Origin: Streptomyces spinoverrucosus
Lineage (GTDB): Bacteria > Actinomycetota > Actinomycetes > Streptomycetales > Streptomycetaceae
Length of the DNA stretch: 64,000 bases
Assembly: GCF_015712165.1 (NCBI RefSeq)
Contig: NZ_JADPZX010000001.1
Span: forward strand, 3,224,001-3,288,000
Direction: 5' to 3'
The position numbers were made by a program, and so were the translations under genes. Every line of letters begins with the position of its first letter. The stretch's first letter is position 1. The notes beneath the pieces were generated by a model that was not told the origin of the DNA, did not search any database, and saw only the letters and a program-made list of their open reading frames with translations. Positions 37,700 to 48,916 of the stretch are shown piece after piece.

Positions 37700-38543
37700 T
37701 GCGCTCCGCCGTCTCGACCACGTTGACGAGCAGCTGGGCCCGGGTCATGGGGCCGACACCGCCGGGGTTCGGCGAGATCCAGCCGGCGACCTTCGCGACG
37801 TCCGGGTGGACATCGCCCACGATCTTGCCCTCGGCGCTGCGCGAGACGCCGACGTCGAGGACGGCCGCGCCCGGCTTGACGTCCTCGGGCCGGACGAGGT
37901 GGGCGGACCCGGCGGCGGCGACGATGATGTCGGCGCGCCTCAGGTGGGCGGACAGGTCACGCGTACCCGTGTGGCACTGCGTCACCGTCGCGTTCTCGCT
38001 GCGCCGCGTCAGCAGCAGCGGCATCGGCCGGCCGATGGTCACGCCCCGGCCGACGACCACGACCTCGGCGCCCTTGATCTCCACGCCGTAGCGGCGCAGC
38101 AGCGTCAGCACGCCGTTGGGGGTGCAGGGCAGCGGCGCGGGCTCGTTCAGGACCAGGCGGCCCAGGTTCATCGGGTGCAGCCCGTCCGCGTCCTTGTCGG
38201 GGTCCATGAGTTCCAGAATGCGGTTCTCGTCGATGCCCTTGGGGAGCGGCAGTTGCACGATGTAACCGGTGCACGCCGGGTCGTCGTTGAGTTCCCGTAC
38301 GACCGCCTCGATCTCCTGCTGCGTCGCCGTCGCCGGCAGTTCGCGCTGGATCGAGGCGATGCCGACCTGCGCGCAGTCACGGTGCTTGCCGGCGACGTAC
38401 TTCTGGCTGCCGGGGTCGTCCCCGACCAGGATCGTGCCGAGGCCGGGCGTGACGCCCTTCTCCTTCAGCGCCGCCACGCGGGCGGTCAGATCGGACTTGA
38501 TCGCGGCTGCGGTGGCCTTGCCATCGAGAATCTGGGCGGTCAT
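37689..38543 (-). CDS. folD: Bifunctional methylenetetrahydrofolate dehydrogenase/cyclohydrolase
   Basis: 284 residues, normal length. [19 protein letters not shown] holds the catalytic tyrosine and lysine (Y49, K53). [10 protein letters not shown] and DKDADGLHP are folate-site blocks, and [18 protein letters not shown] is the NADP loop. It interconverts 5,10-methylene- and 10-formyl-THF, feeding purN and purH, which lie 5 kb away. GGAGG 8 bases before ATG 38543 fixes the start; much longer open frames upstream are noise. Coupled to the DUF3017 gene downstream. Confidence 0.96.
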   Translation of the reverse strand: MTAQILDGKATAAAIKSDLTARVAALKEKGVTPGLGTILVGDDPGSQKYVAGKHRDCAQVGIASIQRELPATATQQEIEAVVRELNDDPACTGYIVQLPLPKGIDENRILELMDPDKDADGLHPMNLGRLVLNEPAPLPCTPNGVLTLLRRYGVEIKGAEVVVVGRGVTIGRPMPLLLTRRSENATVTQCHTGTRDLSAHLRRADIIVAAAGSAHLVRPEDVKPGAAVLDVGVSRSAEGKIVGDVHPDVAKVAGWISPNPGGVGPMTRAQLLVNVVETAERSVG

Positions 38544-38801
38544 GGCCCCATCCTCCCGGATGACCGCCTCCCGGTTCCAATCCGGGTCGCCAGGGGCCCG
38601 CCCGGCGTATCCCCTCATGATCGACGATGTTGCACTTGCACAACGCATAGGGAATGCGGCTGGACAAGCCACCCGTGGCTGAAGAACGATTGACGTACAG
38701 TGCCGCGGGTGTACCGGGGGGACGAACCGCATCTGTAGCAGCCTTCCTCCGATCGCGCCGCGTCGTCCCCGCACACAGGCATAACGACGGAGGAAATCGC
38801 C

Positions 38802-39407
38802 ATGAGTTTCGGCGAGCCGAACAACCCTTACGGGGCGCCCCAGCAGCAGCCCCAGTCCCCCGGTTACGGCTACCCCCAGCAGGGGCAGCCCGGTGTCCCC
38901 CCGCAGCAGGGCTACGGCTTCCCGCCCGCCCCGCCGGTCCAGCAGCCGTACGGCGGTGGTTACGCCCCCGGCGCCCCGGCGCAGATGCCCGGCATCACCC
39001 GCGCCGCGCAGATCATGCTCGGTGTGATCGCGCTGGCCCACGCGATCATCGCGGTGCTGTACGGCGTCGCGCTCGGCCAGTGGGACCAGACCATGGCCGA
39101 GGCCGGCGTCACCGGCAACGAGGACGCGGAGGCGATCGCGGACCTGGGCAAGGGCGTCGTGGTCTTCCTGCTCGGTCTGGCCACCGTCTTCGCGATCCTC
39201 GGCGTGGTGCTGCTTCTGCAGTACGCCAAGGGCGGCAACGGCGTCCGCGTCTGCTCGATCGTCTACGGCTCGTTCGCGATCGTCACCGGCATCGTGATGA
39301 TCGCGGCGTACGGCATCGGGCTGATCATCATCGCGATCTCCATCCTGCTGATCGTCTTCTCCGCGAAGCGGGCCACCGCGGAATGGTTCCGCCGCCCGCG
39401 CTACTGA
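38802..39407 (+). CDS. Membrane protein with proline/glutamine-rich N terminus
   Basis: 201 residues. Residues 1-62 are a Pro/Gln/Gly/Tyr-rich stretch ([15 protein letters not shown] type) common at the cytoplasmic N termini of Streptomyces membrane proteins. Three to four helices follow (about 67-90, 116-137, 147-165 and 166-185). The tail is short and basic (RRPRY). No catalytic motif; function unknown. GGAGGAAA 6 bases before ATG 38802 is a strong ribosome binding site. It is divergent from folD and followed by a strong hairpin terminator, so it is a single-gene unit. Confidence 0.82.
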   Translation: MSFGEPNNPYGAPQQQPQSPGYGYPQQGQPGVPPQQGYGFPPAPPVQQPYGGGYAPGAPAQMPGITRAAQIMLGVIALAHAIIAVLYGVALGQWDQTMAEAGVTGNEDAEAIADLGKGVVVFLLGLATVFAILGVVLLLQYAKGGNGVRVCSIVYGSFAIVTGIVMIAAYGIGLIIIAISILLIVFSAKRATAEWFRRPRY

Positions 39408-39458
39408 GCGACGGGAGGATCCGAGCGCGACAGAACGGTTCGCGCCATTCACACCCGA

Positions 39459-39495
39459 GGGCCGTGTCTCACCCGTGCAAGGGGAGACACGGCCC
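39459..39495. terminator. Hairpin terminator after the Pro-rich membrane protein gene
   Basis: GGGCCGTGTCTC (39459-39470) and GAGACACGGCCC (39484-39495) form a perfect 12-bp stem with a 13-base loop. Confidence 0.75.
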
Positions 39496-39548
39496 TGGTG
39501 CGTCGCCCTACCCTGAAGCGGTAGCCGCCAGGCACGGGGAGACGCACC

Positions 39549-40298
39549 TTGTACAGCATCATCGTGGTACCTCCGCCGCGCGCGGAGGAGGAGCGTGACC
39601 GCGCCCAGATCCGCCTCGCCCCCGGCGAACGGCTCACGTTCGGGCGCGGCGCCGGCAACGACGTGGAGATCGCCCACGAGGGCGTCTCGCGCCGGGCCGG
39701 GTCGATCGCCGCGCAGGGCGCCTTCTGGATACTGAGCAACCTCAGCCGGGAGCAGACGTACGTCGTCGAGAACCCGGAAGGCGCGGGCGAGCACATCAAG
39801 GTGGGCCCGGGGCGGCTGGACGCGCCCGTGCCCTTCGAGTTCTCCCGGATCGTGCTGCCCGCGGCGGGCGATCTGCTGTCGTTCGACGTGTGGGCGCCCC
39901 GGCACGACTATCTGCGCACCGAGGGCGGACTCGACGGCGCGACCACGGCGCCCGCCTTCTCCCTGGACCGCACCAAGCGGTACTTCGCGGTGCTCGCCGC
40001 CCTGTGCGAGCCCCGTCTGCGCGGCGAGCCGCACGCCCCGCTGCCCACCGTCGACCAGGTCGTCGACCGGCTGCGCCCCGGCTGGCCCGCCGCGTCCCGC
40101 ACCTCGGTGCAGTGGAACATCGACTACCTGGCCGTCAAACTCCGCCTGAAACCGGGCCCCGACACCGCGGACACCGGCCCCCGCCTGAACGGCAAGAAGG
40201 AGTCCCTGGTCTCCCTGGCGCTGCGCTTCGACCTGGTGCGCGAGGACGACCTCGCCGCCCTCGCGGAACCGTCACCGCCCCGGGCAGCCGCACGATGA
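39549..40298 (+). CDS. FHA domain protein, coupled to the following kinase
   Basis: 249 residues, TTG start with GGGGAG 7 bases upstream. The FHA fold (about 20-110) shows [23 protein letters not shown], with the phosphothreonine-contacting R and S, and further strands to about residue 105. The C-terminal part (about 135-220) is helical, [12 protein letters not shown] to [17 protein letters not shown], and looks like a winged-helix-type domain. It overlaps the kinase gene by ATGA. It probably binds the phosphorylated kinase or its substrate. Confidence 0.88.
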   Translation: MYSIIVVPPPRAEEERDRAQIRLAPGERLTFGRGAGNDVEIAHEGVSRRAGSIAAQGAFWILSNLSREQTYVVENPEGAGEHIKVGPGRLDAPVPFEFSRIVLPAAGDLLSFDVWAPRHDYLRTEGGLDGATTAPAFSLDRTKRYFAVLAALCEPRLRGEPHAPLPTVDQVVDRLRPGWPAASRTSVQWNIDYLAVKLRLKPGPDTADTGPRLNGKKESLVSLALRFDLVREDDLAALAEPSPPRAAAR

Positions 40299-41848
40299 CC
40301 GAGCCGTACGCCGTCCCGGTGCCCAAGGGCTACCGGGTGGGCGCCTGGGAGGTGCGGGCGCCGATCGCCACGGGCGCCTTCGGCAGTGTGTACGAGGCCC
40401 GGCGCACCGACGGCCGCGAGGGGATGCCCCGCACGGCCGCCCTGAAGTTCCTGCCCACCGGCACCCGCACGCCCCGCCACCTGTCCCACCTGCGCGAACT
40501 GGTCAACCGCGAGATCGAGTTGCACCGCCGGCTGAGCAGGCCGCGACTGATCCGGATGTACGAGACGCTCACCGTCGACGATCCCGCCCGCCCCGAACTC
40601 GACGGCGCCACCGTCCTCGTACTGGAGAAGGCGGAAGGCTCCCTGGCCGCCCTGCTGTCGCGCACGCCGCGTCCCGCGAACGGGGCGGCGCTGCTCGGGC
40701 AGATCTGTGAGGGGCTGCACCAGCTGCACGAGGCGGGCTGGGTGCACGGGGATCTGAAACCGGCCAATGTGCTGCTGATGCGGGACGGTTCGGCCCGGCT
40801 GGCGGACTTCAACATGGCGGGCGAACTGGAGGGCACGCACGCGTACACGCCGGCCTTCTCCACCCCGGACTACACCCCGCCCGAGCTGCTGTGGTCCGAG
40901 ATCGGCGAGCGCGGCCGCCGGATCCGGCCCTCCGCCGACGTGTGGGCCTTCGGAGTCCTCGCCCACCTGGTTCTCACCGGCACCTTCCCCCTGCCCGGCG
41001 GTACCCCGACGGCCCGCCGCGACGCGGCCGCCGCCTACGCCCGCGGCACCGACGAACTGCGGCTGTCCGACCGGCTGCCGGACGCCTGGCGGGAGATCGT
41101 GCGGGCCTGCCTGACCCGCACGCACGCGGAGCGCATCACCACCGGCGCGCTGCTGCGGAGGGTGGCGCAGGCCACCGGCACGCGCCTGAGGAGGCGCCGC
41201 CCGTCCCGCCGTACCGCCGTCGTGACCGCGGTGGCCGCCACCTGTGCCGTGGCGGCCCTCGGGTACGGCATCAGCACCTGGGCGGCCTCCGGCACGAGCA
41301 CCGACGGGGGCGCCAAAGGCGCACAGACCGCCGAGGTGAGCCCGGAGGTGAGCCCGGCGGTTTACGGCGCCGCCGAACTCCGTACCGACAAGGGCGTCCC
41401 GGCCGCCTACCGGCTGCTCATCGTCGAGTCCGCGCACGACTGCTCGCAGCGGGACGTCACACCGTCGCTGATCGCGGCCATGCTGAAGGTGGAGAGCGAC
41501 TTCGACCCCGACCTCTCCGACCCCGCCAAGGACGAGTACGGCATCGCCCGTTGGACGCCGAGCGTGCTGCGCTGGTGGATGCATGACGACGGTACGCCCG
41601 CGGAGACCGTCCCCGAGCCGCCCTTCCCTCCCGCCGAGTCCATTCCGGCGATGGGCCGGTATCTGTGCTGGATCGCGCCGCGCCTGGACGCCGGCCTGCC
41701 GGGCGACCGCCGGGTGCTGATCGCATCCGCGTACCGGACGTCGTACCGGAAAGTGAACGACGCGGGCGGGGTTCCCCCGAAGTACCGCGACTACGCCGAC
41801 CGCGTCGCTCACTACCTCAAGGAGTACACCCCGCCGGGCAAGAGGTGA
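40295..41848 (+). CDS. Transmembrane Ser/Thr protein kinase with extracellular lysozyme/transglycosylase-like domain
   Basis: 517 residues. The kinase domain (about 14-290) has a glycine loop ATGAFGSVYEA, K51, and H151-G-D-L-K-P-A-N158 with catalytic D153. The metal loop reads DFN (171-173) in place of DFG. A helix spans about 308-328. The outer part (about 360-510) contains PSLIAAMLKVESDFDPDLSDP, the pattern around the catalytic Glu (here E400) of SLT/goose-lysozyme folds, where PknB-type kinases carry PASTA repeats. It may bind or cut peptidoglycan and signal through the kinase. The FHA partner is encoded directly upstream. Confidence 0.9.
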   Translation: MTEPYAVPVPKGYRVGAWEVRAPIATGAFGSVYEARRTDGREGMPRTAALKFLPTGTRTPRHLSHLRELVNREIELHRRLSRPRLIRMYETLTVDDPARPELDGATVLVLEKAEGSLAALLSRTPRPANGAALLGQICEGLHQLHEAGWVHGDLKPANVLLMRDGSARLADFNMAGELEGTHAYTPAFSTPDYTPPELLWSEIGERGRRIRPSADVWAFGVLAHLVLTGTFPLPGGTPTARRDAAAAYARGTDELRLSDRLPDAWREIVRACLTRTHAERITTGALLRRVAQATGTRLRRRRPSRRTAVVTAVAATCAVAALGYGISTWAASGTSTDGGAKGAQTAEVSPEVSPAVYGAAELRTDKGVPAAYRLLIVESAHDCSQRDVTPSLIAAMLKVESDFDPDLSDPAKDEYGIARWTPSVLRWWMHDDGTPAETVPEPPFPPAESIPAMGRYLCWIAPRLDAGLPGDRRVLIASAYRTSYRKVNDAGGVPPKYRDYADRVAHYLKEYTPPGKR

Positions 41849-41940
41849 CCCTGAGACTTCCGAGGTACCCCTCCGGCGCGCGCGATCGCACCGTGGGTGG
41901 TGTCCACCAACGGGGGTGGCAGCAACGGAGGGACACGGAC

Positions 41941-42351
41941 ATGAAGCGCATTCTGGCTTCACTGGGGGCGACGGCGGTACTGGCGGCGGGGGCGGTGGCC
42001 CTGACGCCGGCGAGTGCGTCGGCGGCCGCGGGCTGCTGGGGGAACGCCGGGCAGAAGCAGGGCCCGGGCGGGGCCACGTACACCGCGCGGTACTGCCACA
42101 ACTACCAGGGCAGCGAGGTCGGCATCGGCGACACCGCCACCGGCTACCTCTACGCCGGCGACAACTGGTTCGTCTGCCAGCAGCAGTTCACCGACGTGGA
42201 GAACCCGCCGGTCGGCGACGCCCGCAACAACTGGTGGCTGTGGACCCAGGGCGACGACGCCTACTCCAACAACGGCTGGGGCTGGTTCCCGGCGACGAAG
42301 GTGTCGGGCGGCGGCAACTACCAGCCCATCCCGGGGCTGCAGAACTGCTGA
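41941..42351 (+). CDS. Small secreted protein
   Basis: 136 residues with a clear signal peptide (about 1-29, MKRILASLGATAVLAAGAVAL in outline, cleavage near SASAAAG). The mature part has about 107 residues with four cysteines and many Trp/Tyr/Asn residues (NNWWLWTQGDDAYSNNGWGWFP), suggesting a small disulfide-stabilised beta fold. I do not recognise the family. GGAGGG 8 bases before ATG 41941. It lies 92 bases after the kinase gene and before a strong terminator. Confidence 0.82.
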   Translation: MKRILASLGATAVLAAGAVALTPASASAAAGCWGNAGQKQGPGGATYTARYCHNYQGSEVGIGDTATGYLYAGDNWFVCQQQFTDVENPPVGDARNNWWLWTQGDDAYSNNGWGWFPATKVSGGGNYQPIPGLQNC

Positions 42352-42361
42352 CGCCCGCACG

Positions 42362-42405
42362 ACCGCGGCCTCCGGCCTCCTCGGGGGAGGGCCGGAGGCC
42401 GCGGT
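42362..42405. terminator. 16-bp perfect bidirectional hairpin
   Basis: Arms at 42362-42377 and 42390-42405, perfectly complementary, 12-base loop. It lies between the convergent secreted-protein and purH stops. Confidence 0.8.
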
Positions 42406-42419
42406 ACTGCCCGTCGTTG

Positions 42420-43978
<1,559 letters not shown>

Positions 43979-43982
<4 letters not shown>

Positions 43983-44617
43983 TGGATAACTACCTTTCGT
44001 CCCTCAATGCGATAGCCGTTGCGGGCGAGCCGCCCCACGACCTCGACGAGCAGCCTTCGCTCGACTTCCTTGATGCGCTCGTGCAGCGCCCTCTCGTCGT
44101 CCTCGTCCCGGACCTCCACCACGCCCTGAGCGATGATCGGCCCGGTGTCGACGCCGTCGTCGACGAAGTGGACGGTGCAGCCGGTGACCTTGGCGCCGTA
44201 CGCGAGCGCGTCACGGACGCCGTGGGCGCCGGGAAAACTGGGGAGCAGGGCGGGGTGGGTGTTGACGAACCGCCCGCCGTAACGGGCCAGGAACTCCTTG
44301 CCCACGATCTTCATGAACCCGGCGGAGACGACGAGATCGGGTTCGTACGCGGCGACGGCGTCGGCGAGCGCCGCGTCCCACGCCTCGCGGGTGGCGTGGT
44401 CCTTGACCCGGCAGACGAACGTGGGCAGCCCGGCCCGCTCGGCACGCGCGAGCCCCTCGATGCCGCCGCGGTCGGCGCCGACGGCCACGATCTCGGCGCC
44501 GTAGGCCTCGGGCCCGGTGGTCTCGATGGCGTCCAGCAGCGCCTGCAGGTTGGTGCCGGATCCGGAGACCAGCACGACGAGGCGCTTGGCGCGCTTGGCC
44601 ACGGGCTTGGCGGCCAC
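43979..44617 (-). CDS. purN: Phosphoribosylglycinamide formyltransferase
   Basis: 212 residues. [19 protein letters not shown] binds phosphate. The catalytic set is [15 protein letters not shown] (Asn/His) with [14 protein letters not shown] (Asp). It transfers a formyl group from 10-formyl-THF to GAR. GTG 44617 is chosen with AAAGGG 7 bases upstream; longer starts lack support. The first 10 residues are basic. Coupled to purH. Confidence 0.95.
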
Positions 44618-44931
44618 GGTGGGGCCCTTTCTCGGGAGAGCATTTGTAGGGTCGTACGAATGCTTCGCGCCCCCGGATACGGGGAAGCCTACGAAGCAGC
44701 CGACCGCCAGCAACGATACCGGCACACGAGGCGGCCCCCACGGGACGGGGGCGTGGCCGGGAGGTAGCGTCTGGGAGGAGCCGGTTCGGGAACGCCGTCC
44801 GGGCACCGTGCGTTCACCAGTAACCAGCGAGATGCACGAGCATGGGCCAGCAGGACCGATCCAGCCGGATCCACAAGGGTCCATCCAGATCCATGGTCCA
44901 TCCAGATCCATAAGGGGAAGACGCTCTCTTG
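44618..44931. other. 314-base divergent intergenic region
   Basis: It lies between purN and the membrane-protein gene at 44932. It contains a 17-bp tandem repeat (44878-44911) and, at 44789-44814, GGAAC-N18-GTT, close to the SigR-type promoter GGAAT-N18-GTT, oriented toward the membrane protein. The purN promoter must also lie here but no clear boxes are visible. Confidence 0.5.
44878..44911. repeat. Two tandem 17-bp repeats
   Basis: GGTCCATCCAGATCCAT at 44878-44894 and 44895-44911, perfect copies, with a degenerate GATCCA-rich third copy just upstream. They sit 20 bases before the start of the next gene, in its leader. Confidence 0.85.
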
Positions 44932-45708
44932 ATGCCGGACCGCAGTCTGCGACTCCTCACGTTCCCCCCGCAGTCGGTACAGGGGAGGGAGCGCAGTGGC
45001 GTGCTGCTGCGGGAGCGCCCCGCCTCACCGGCCGACGCACCGTCGGGCAACACCAACGGTGACCGGCAGGACGACAACCCGTTCGCACCCCCGCCGGAGG
45101 GCACGCCGGACCGCCCGTGGCAGCCGCGGCGGCCCGCGGGTGGCGGCGAGGGCTCCGAGGGCTCGGACGGCTCTCAGGGGGACAGCGGGCGCCCGGCCTG
45201 GGGCAGTCAGTGGAGCGACCGGCAGCCCGGCCGCTCCTCCGGCGGCGGCTTCGGCGACCGGCCCGGCGGCGGCCCCCAGGGGCCGGGCGGTCCGGCTCCG
45301 GGCATGCGCTGGGACCCCACGGATCCGGCACAGCGCCGGGCACGCTATGCGCTGCTGGCGGGCATGTGGGCCTTCTTCTTCGCGCTGTTCAGCTGGACGT
45401 ACGTGGCGCTGCTGCTGGGGGCGCTGGCGCTGTACTGGGGCATCAGCGCCCTGCGCACCAAGCCGCGCACGCCGTCGCCGGACACACCGGCCGGCGCGAC
45501 GCCGGCCCGCCCGCAGGCCGCGGCGGCGGTGAGCGGTCTGGTCACGGCGTCGCTGGCGATCGCGCTGGTCGGCGCGTCGTTCGCGGCACAGCTCGTGTAC
45601 CGCGACTACTACACGTGCACCAATGACGCCCTCACGAACGAGGCCCGACAGGCATGCAGCACGCTGCTGCCGGAGCAGCTGCGGGATGTTCTGGGGGCCA
45701 ACGCCTAG
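44932..45708 (+). CDS. Integral membrane protein with disordered N terminus
   Basis: About 258 residues. The first 120 are Gly/Pro/Ser/Arg-rich and polar. Helices follow at about 141-175 ([31 protein letters not shown]) and about 198-220 ([21 protein letters not shown]), then a short outer tail with two cysteines ([21 protein letters not shown]). Function unknown. Start uncertain: ATG 44932, TTG 44929 and GTG 45001 (GGGGAGGGA upstream) are all possible. A possible SigR-like promoter lies about 120 bases upstream. Confidence 0.78.
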   Translation: MPDRSLRLLTFPPQSVQGRERSGVLLRERPASPADAPSGNTNGDRQDDNPFAPPPEGTPDRPWQPRRPAGGGEGSEGSDGSQGDSGRPAWGSQWSDRQPGRSSGGGFGDRPGGGPQGPGGPAPGMRWDPTDPAQRRARYALLAGMWAFFFALFSWTYVALLLGALALYWGISALRTKPRTPSPDTPAGATPARPQAAAAVSGLVTASLAIALVGASFAAQLVYRDYYTCTNDALTNEARQACSTLLPEQLRDVLGANA

Positions 45709-45722
45709 GCCTGTCCGGCGGA

Positions 45723-47609
45723 TCAGGTCAGCTCCGTCGGCTCCCCTCGCTCTCTCGACTCCGCCTCCTCCGCCTTCTGGGAGGCTTCGCGCAACGCCGC
45801 CCAGCGGGCCTCGCGGGCGGCGTCGTCGTGTGGCCAGGGGGGTGGGGGGCTGAGGGGGAGGGGTTCATAGGGCTCGTAGCTGTCGTACGGGTCCTGCGTG
45901 TCGTACGTGTCGTACGTGTCGTATGTGCCGTACGTGTCCTGCGTGTCGTACGCGTCCTGCGTGTCCTGCGTGTCCTGCGCGTTGAGGGTGTCCTGCGTGT
46001 CGGATGCGTCCCGCTCGTCCTGGGTGGCGTGGGTGGCGTGAGTGTCGTCCGCGAGGTCAGTGGTTTTCGGGGCGGCGGGCGGCTCGGGTGATGCGGGGTC
46101 CGCTGCCGGTTCCGCCTTGGTGTCCTGCGGTTCCGTGTCGGCGTCCGTCTTCGCGTCCGTTTTGGCGTCCGCCTTCACCTCCGTCTTCGCGTCCGCCTTC
46201 GCGTCCGTCTTCGCCTCCGGCGCCTCGCCGTCCGCCGCGGCTCCCACCTTGCCCGGCGCGACCTGCTCCCCCGTGGCCGACGCGTCCGCCTCGCCCTCGC
46301 CCGCCGTCTCCCGGCACTCCCACCACCGCACGACCAGGGCCACCGGCACCCCCACCACCGCCATCCACACCACCGTCGCCCCCGCCACCTGCCACCACAC
46401 CGGCCCGAACCGGGCCAGCGCGTCCACCCCCAGCGGCCCGCCCGCCAACCACGCCGGCAACGCGAGCCAGGCCCCGCACAGCACCGCCGCCACCCCGGCG
46501 TACCCCGCGGTCCGCCCCCACGACCAGGGCCCCGCCGCACCCCCCACCCGCACCGCCGCCCGAGCCGTGAACCACCCCACCGTCACCCCGGCCACCACGG
46601 GCACCGCCCCGGCCGCCCACTGCAGCGGCGTACCGGCCCCCGCCCCCGGCACCGCCGCCAGCAGCGGAAACGGCGGCAGGACAGGGGCGGGGTCGGAGGA
46701 CAGCGGCCCCGCGACATGCCCGGCGCTCAGCGCGAAACCGGGCCCGAGGGCGTACGCCGCGCCCCACACCGCCGCGTTCGGCACCAGCGCCACGCACAGC
46801 AGCAGCACCGCGAACCGCCCCGACCACCCCTCCGTAAGCTGCGCGAACGCATCGCGAGCGGCCGGACCGTGCCACACGAGTGACACCGCGACCAGCAAGG
46901 CCCCGCCCCCGACCAGAACCGTGGCCCCGGCTGTCGCCGCCCGCGCCGAGGCGCCGAGCCGCTCCCGGGTCTCCACGCCGAGGAAGGCCCGCCGTAGCGG
47001 TCCCAGCAGGTTCAGCACGCTGTCCACCGGTCGGCGCGGACGCCCGTACGCCGTCCACACGCCCGCCCCCGCCGCGCCCACGGCGACGAGCGGCAGGCAC
47101 ACCGCCGTCCACTCCCAGTCCGGCCGCAGCATGCCCCCCGCCGCGTACGCCGCGACCCCGGCGCCGACGGTGAGATAGCCGAGCACCACCCCGGCCCACG
47201 CCGTACGCCCGGCCACGAGAGGCGCCGATCCGTCCCCGTCGTAGGCGCCGTCCACCGCGTCCCGTGCGGCCCGGTGCAGCAGCCACACCGGCAGGGCGAG
47301 CAGCAGCATGGGCGTGAGCCCCATGGGGGCGGGCGCACCGGTGAGGGTGTCGGTGCGGACGAGTTCCGCGCCGTGCGCCAACAGCCACAGCGCCGCGGCC
47401 ACGTGCAGCGCGCCGCCGGGCCCGCTGTCGGGATAGGGCGAGCTGATCCACAGCACCATCACCAGCACGGTGAACGAGCCCAGCCCCAGCCCGGCCGCCA
47501 CCACGCCGCCCAGGAGGCTGGTGGCCAGTCCGGGCGATCGGCGGCGTGCCCGAGTGAGCGGGGGAGGCAACGGCGATCGGCGGTCGGTCATCAGGATCAC
47601 GACGGCCAT
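45723..47609 (-). CDS. DUF6350 family polytopic membrane protein
   Basis: 628 residues, with about 10-12 helices spread over residues 27-430 (for example [29 protein letters not shown] in outline and [18 protein letters not shown]). The [24 protein letters not shown] region is characteristic of the actinobacterial DUF6350/PerM-like group, linked by name to cell division but without proven function. The last about 185 residues are cytoplasmic low complexity: Lys/Asp/Ala repeats ([11 protein letters not shown]), then Asp/Thr/Tyr repeats ([16 protein letters not shown]). Encoded next to purN-purH, as is common in Streptomyces. Start among ATG 47609, GTG 47600 and ATG 47591 is unsure. Confidence 0.82.
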   Translation of the reverse strand: MAVVILMTDRRSPLPPPLTRARRRSPGLATSLLGGVVAAGLGLGSFTVLVMVLWISSPYPDSGPGGALHVAAALWLLAHGAELVRTDTLTGAPAPMGLTPMLLLALPVWLLHRAARDAVDGAYDGDGSAPLVAGRTAWAGVVLGYLTVGAGVAAYAAGGMLRPDWEWTAVCLPLVAVGAAGAGVWTAYGRPRRPVDSVLNLLGPLRRAFLGVETRERLGASARAATAGATVLVGGGALLVAVSLVWHGPAARDAFAQLTEGWSGRFAVLLLCVALVPNAAVWGAAYALGPGFALSAGHVAGPLSSDPAPVLPPFPLLAAVPGAGAGTPLQWAAGAVPVVAGVTVGWFTARAAVRVGGAAGPWSWGRTAGYAGVAAVLCGAWLALPAWLAGGPLGVDALARFGPVWWQVAGATVVWMAVVGVPVALVVRWWECRETAGEGEADASATGEQVAPGKVGAAADGEAPEAKTDAKADAKTEVKADAKTDAKTDADTEPQDTKAEPAADPASPEPPAAPKTTDLADDTHATHATQDERDASDTQDTLNAQDTQDTQDAYDTQDTYGTYDTYDTYDTQDPYDSYEPYEPLPLSPPPPWPHDDAAREARWAALREASQKAEEAESRERGEPTELT

Positions 47610-47705
47610 GCTCCCAACGACACGCGCTTTCCCGTCGTAACGGGCAAATCGCCGATGTGTCGCTCAATATGTGCTTATGTGTTTTTTCGCTCGAAGGGGC
47701 GCCCG

Positions 47706-48821
47706 GTGACACAGAGCTCTGCAACCCCGCTTCCTCCGCCCGAGGAGCGCCGACGCCTGCGCAAGGCCGGTTCCCTGACGCAGGCTCAGGCGGCGGCCCG
47801 GCTGGGCGTCTCCAAGGCGACGGTGCGGGCGTGGGAGTCCGGTCGCACGACACCCCACGGCCGGAACGCGGAGGCGTACGCGCAACTGCTGGCCTCCCTC
47901 GCGGACGGGCCGGAGGAGTCGGCGGAGTCGGCGGAGTCGGCGGAGTCGGCGGGGCGGGCGTCTGCCGATTCGTCCGCTGATTCGTCCGCCGGTTCGTCAC
48001 CCCGACCCGAACCGGCTCTAGAGCCCCTGACCCCCGCCCAAGCCTTCGACGCGCTGTACGCGTTCTGCGCACCCGCCCTCGTCCGGCAGGCCTATCTGCT
48101 CACCGGGCGGCGTGAGCTGGCGCGCGAGTCGGTCGAGCGGGCGTTCCAACTCGCCTGGCAGCGCTGGCCCGAGGTGGCCGTCGACCGGGACCCGGCGGGC
48201 TGGGTGCGGGCGGCGGCGTACGAGCACGCGCTCTCCCCCTGGCACCGCTTCCGTCCCAGCTTCCGCCACCCGGAACCCCCACCGGCCGACGAGCGCGACC
48301 GCGCGCTGCTCAGCGCCCTCCTGACACTCCCGCCGCCGCATCGCCGCACCCTCCTCCTCTACGACGGTGTGGGCCTGGACCTGCCGGAGACCGCGGCGGA
48401 GACGGAGGCGAGCACCCCCGCGACGGCGAACCGTCTGATGCACGCGCGCCAGGCCGTCGCCTCCTGTCTGCCCGATCTCGGCGATCCGGCGGAGCTGCGG
48501 CGGCAGCTCCGCGACCTGGCGTCCACGGAGCGGCTGCGCGCGGCCAGACCCACCGCGGTCCGCCGGGGCGGCGAACGCCGGGCCCGGTTCTGGACCCGCG
48601 CCGCCATCGCCTTCACCGTCACCCTGATCGGCGCGACGGCACTGACCCTGCGGACGGCTCCGACGCAGTACGAGCCGCCGGTGCCCCCCGGTGAGACCGT
48701 GCGGGGGGTGCCCCCGAAGGCGGCGCCGGGCCCGCTGTCGTACGAGCAGCTGGAGCTGCGGGAGAAGCTGCGGCAGGTGATGGTGAGCGGGCCGGAGCGG
48801 TTGGTGCCGGAGGCGAGATGA
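47706..48821 (+). CDS. XRE helix-turn-helix protein fused to sigma-70-like domains, C-terminal membrane helix
   Basis: 371 residues. An XRE HTH at about 16-50 (SLTQAQAAARLGVSKATVRAWESGRTTP) is followed by a Ser/Ala/Glu spacer of short repeats. A sigma region 2-like helical segment spans about 118-195 (FDALYAFCAPALVRQAYLLTG). A sigma region 4-like segment (LSALLTLPPPHRRTLLLYDGVGL, ending ATANRLMHARQAVA) reaches about residue 260. One helix near 300-320 is followed by an outer tail. GTG 47706 has GAAGGGG six bases upstream. Which DNA it reads, and whether it acts as a sigma factor, is unknown; the membrane anchor suggests signal-dependent control. Confidence 0.83.
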   Translation: MTQSSATPLPPPEERRRLRKAGSLTQAQAAARLGVSKATVRAWESGRTTPHGRNAEAYAQLLASLADGPEESAESAESAESAGRASADSSADSSAGSSPRPEPALEPLTPAQAFDALYAFCAPALVRQAYLLTGRRELARESVERAFQLAWQRWPEVAVDRDPAGWVRAAAYEHALSPWHRFRPSFRHPEPPPADERDRALLSALLTLPPPHRRTLLLYDGVGLDLPETAAETEASTPATANRLMHARQAVASCLPDLGDPAELRRQLRDLASTERLRAARPTAVRRGGERRARFWTRAAIAFTVTLIGATALTLRTAPTQYEPPVPPGETVRGVPPKAAPGPLSYEQLELREKLRQVMVSGPERLVPEAR

Positions 48822-48828
48822 GGATGCC

Positions 48829-48874
48829 GAAGGGCCCGCCCCGCGGCCGAGTGGTGGCCGGGTGCGGGCCCTTC
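48829..48874. terminator. Hairpin between the XRE/sigma-like gene and sucD
   Basis: GAAGGGCCCGC (48829-48839) pairs perfectly with GCGGGCCCTTC (48864-48874) between convergent stops. Confidence 0.7.
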
Positions 48875-48916
48875 TGTGGGCTGTGCGCCTCTATGGGCTG
48901 TGGGCTGTGCGCCGCG

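Noticed and set aside
44842..44913. 23-codon open frame through the 17-bp repeats
   Set aside because: No clear ribosome binding site and composition set by the repeat; could be a leader peptide but not supportable.
46042..47178. Long + strand frame opposite the DUF6350 gene
   Set aside because: Shadow frame of a high-GC gene; Pro/Thr/Ala noise with no domain.
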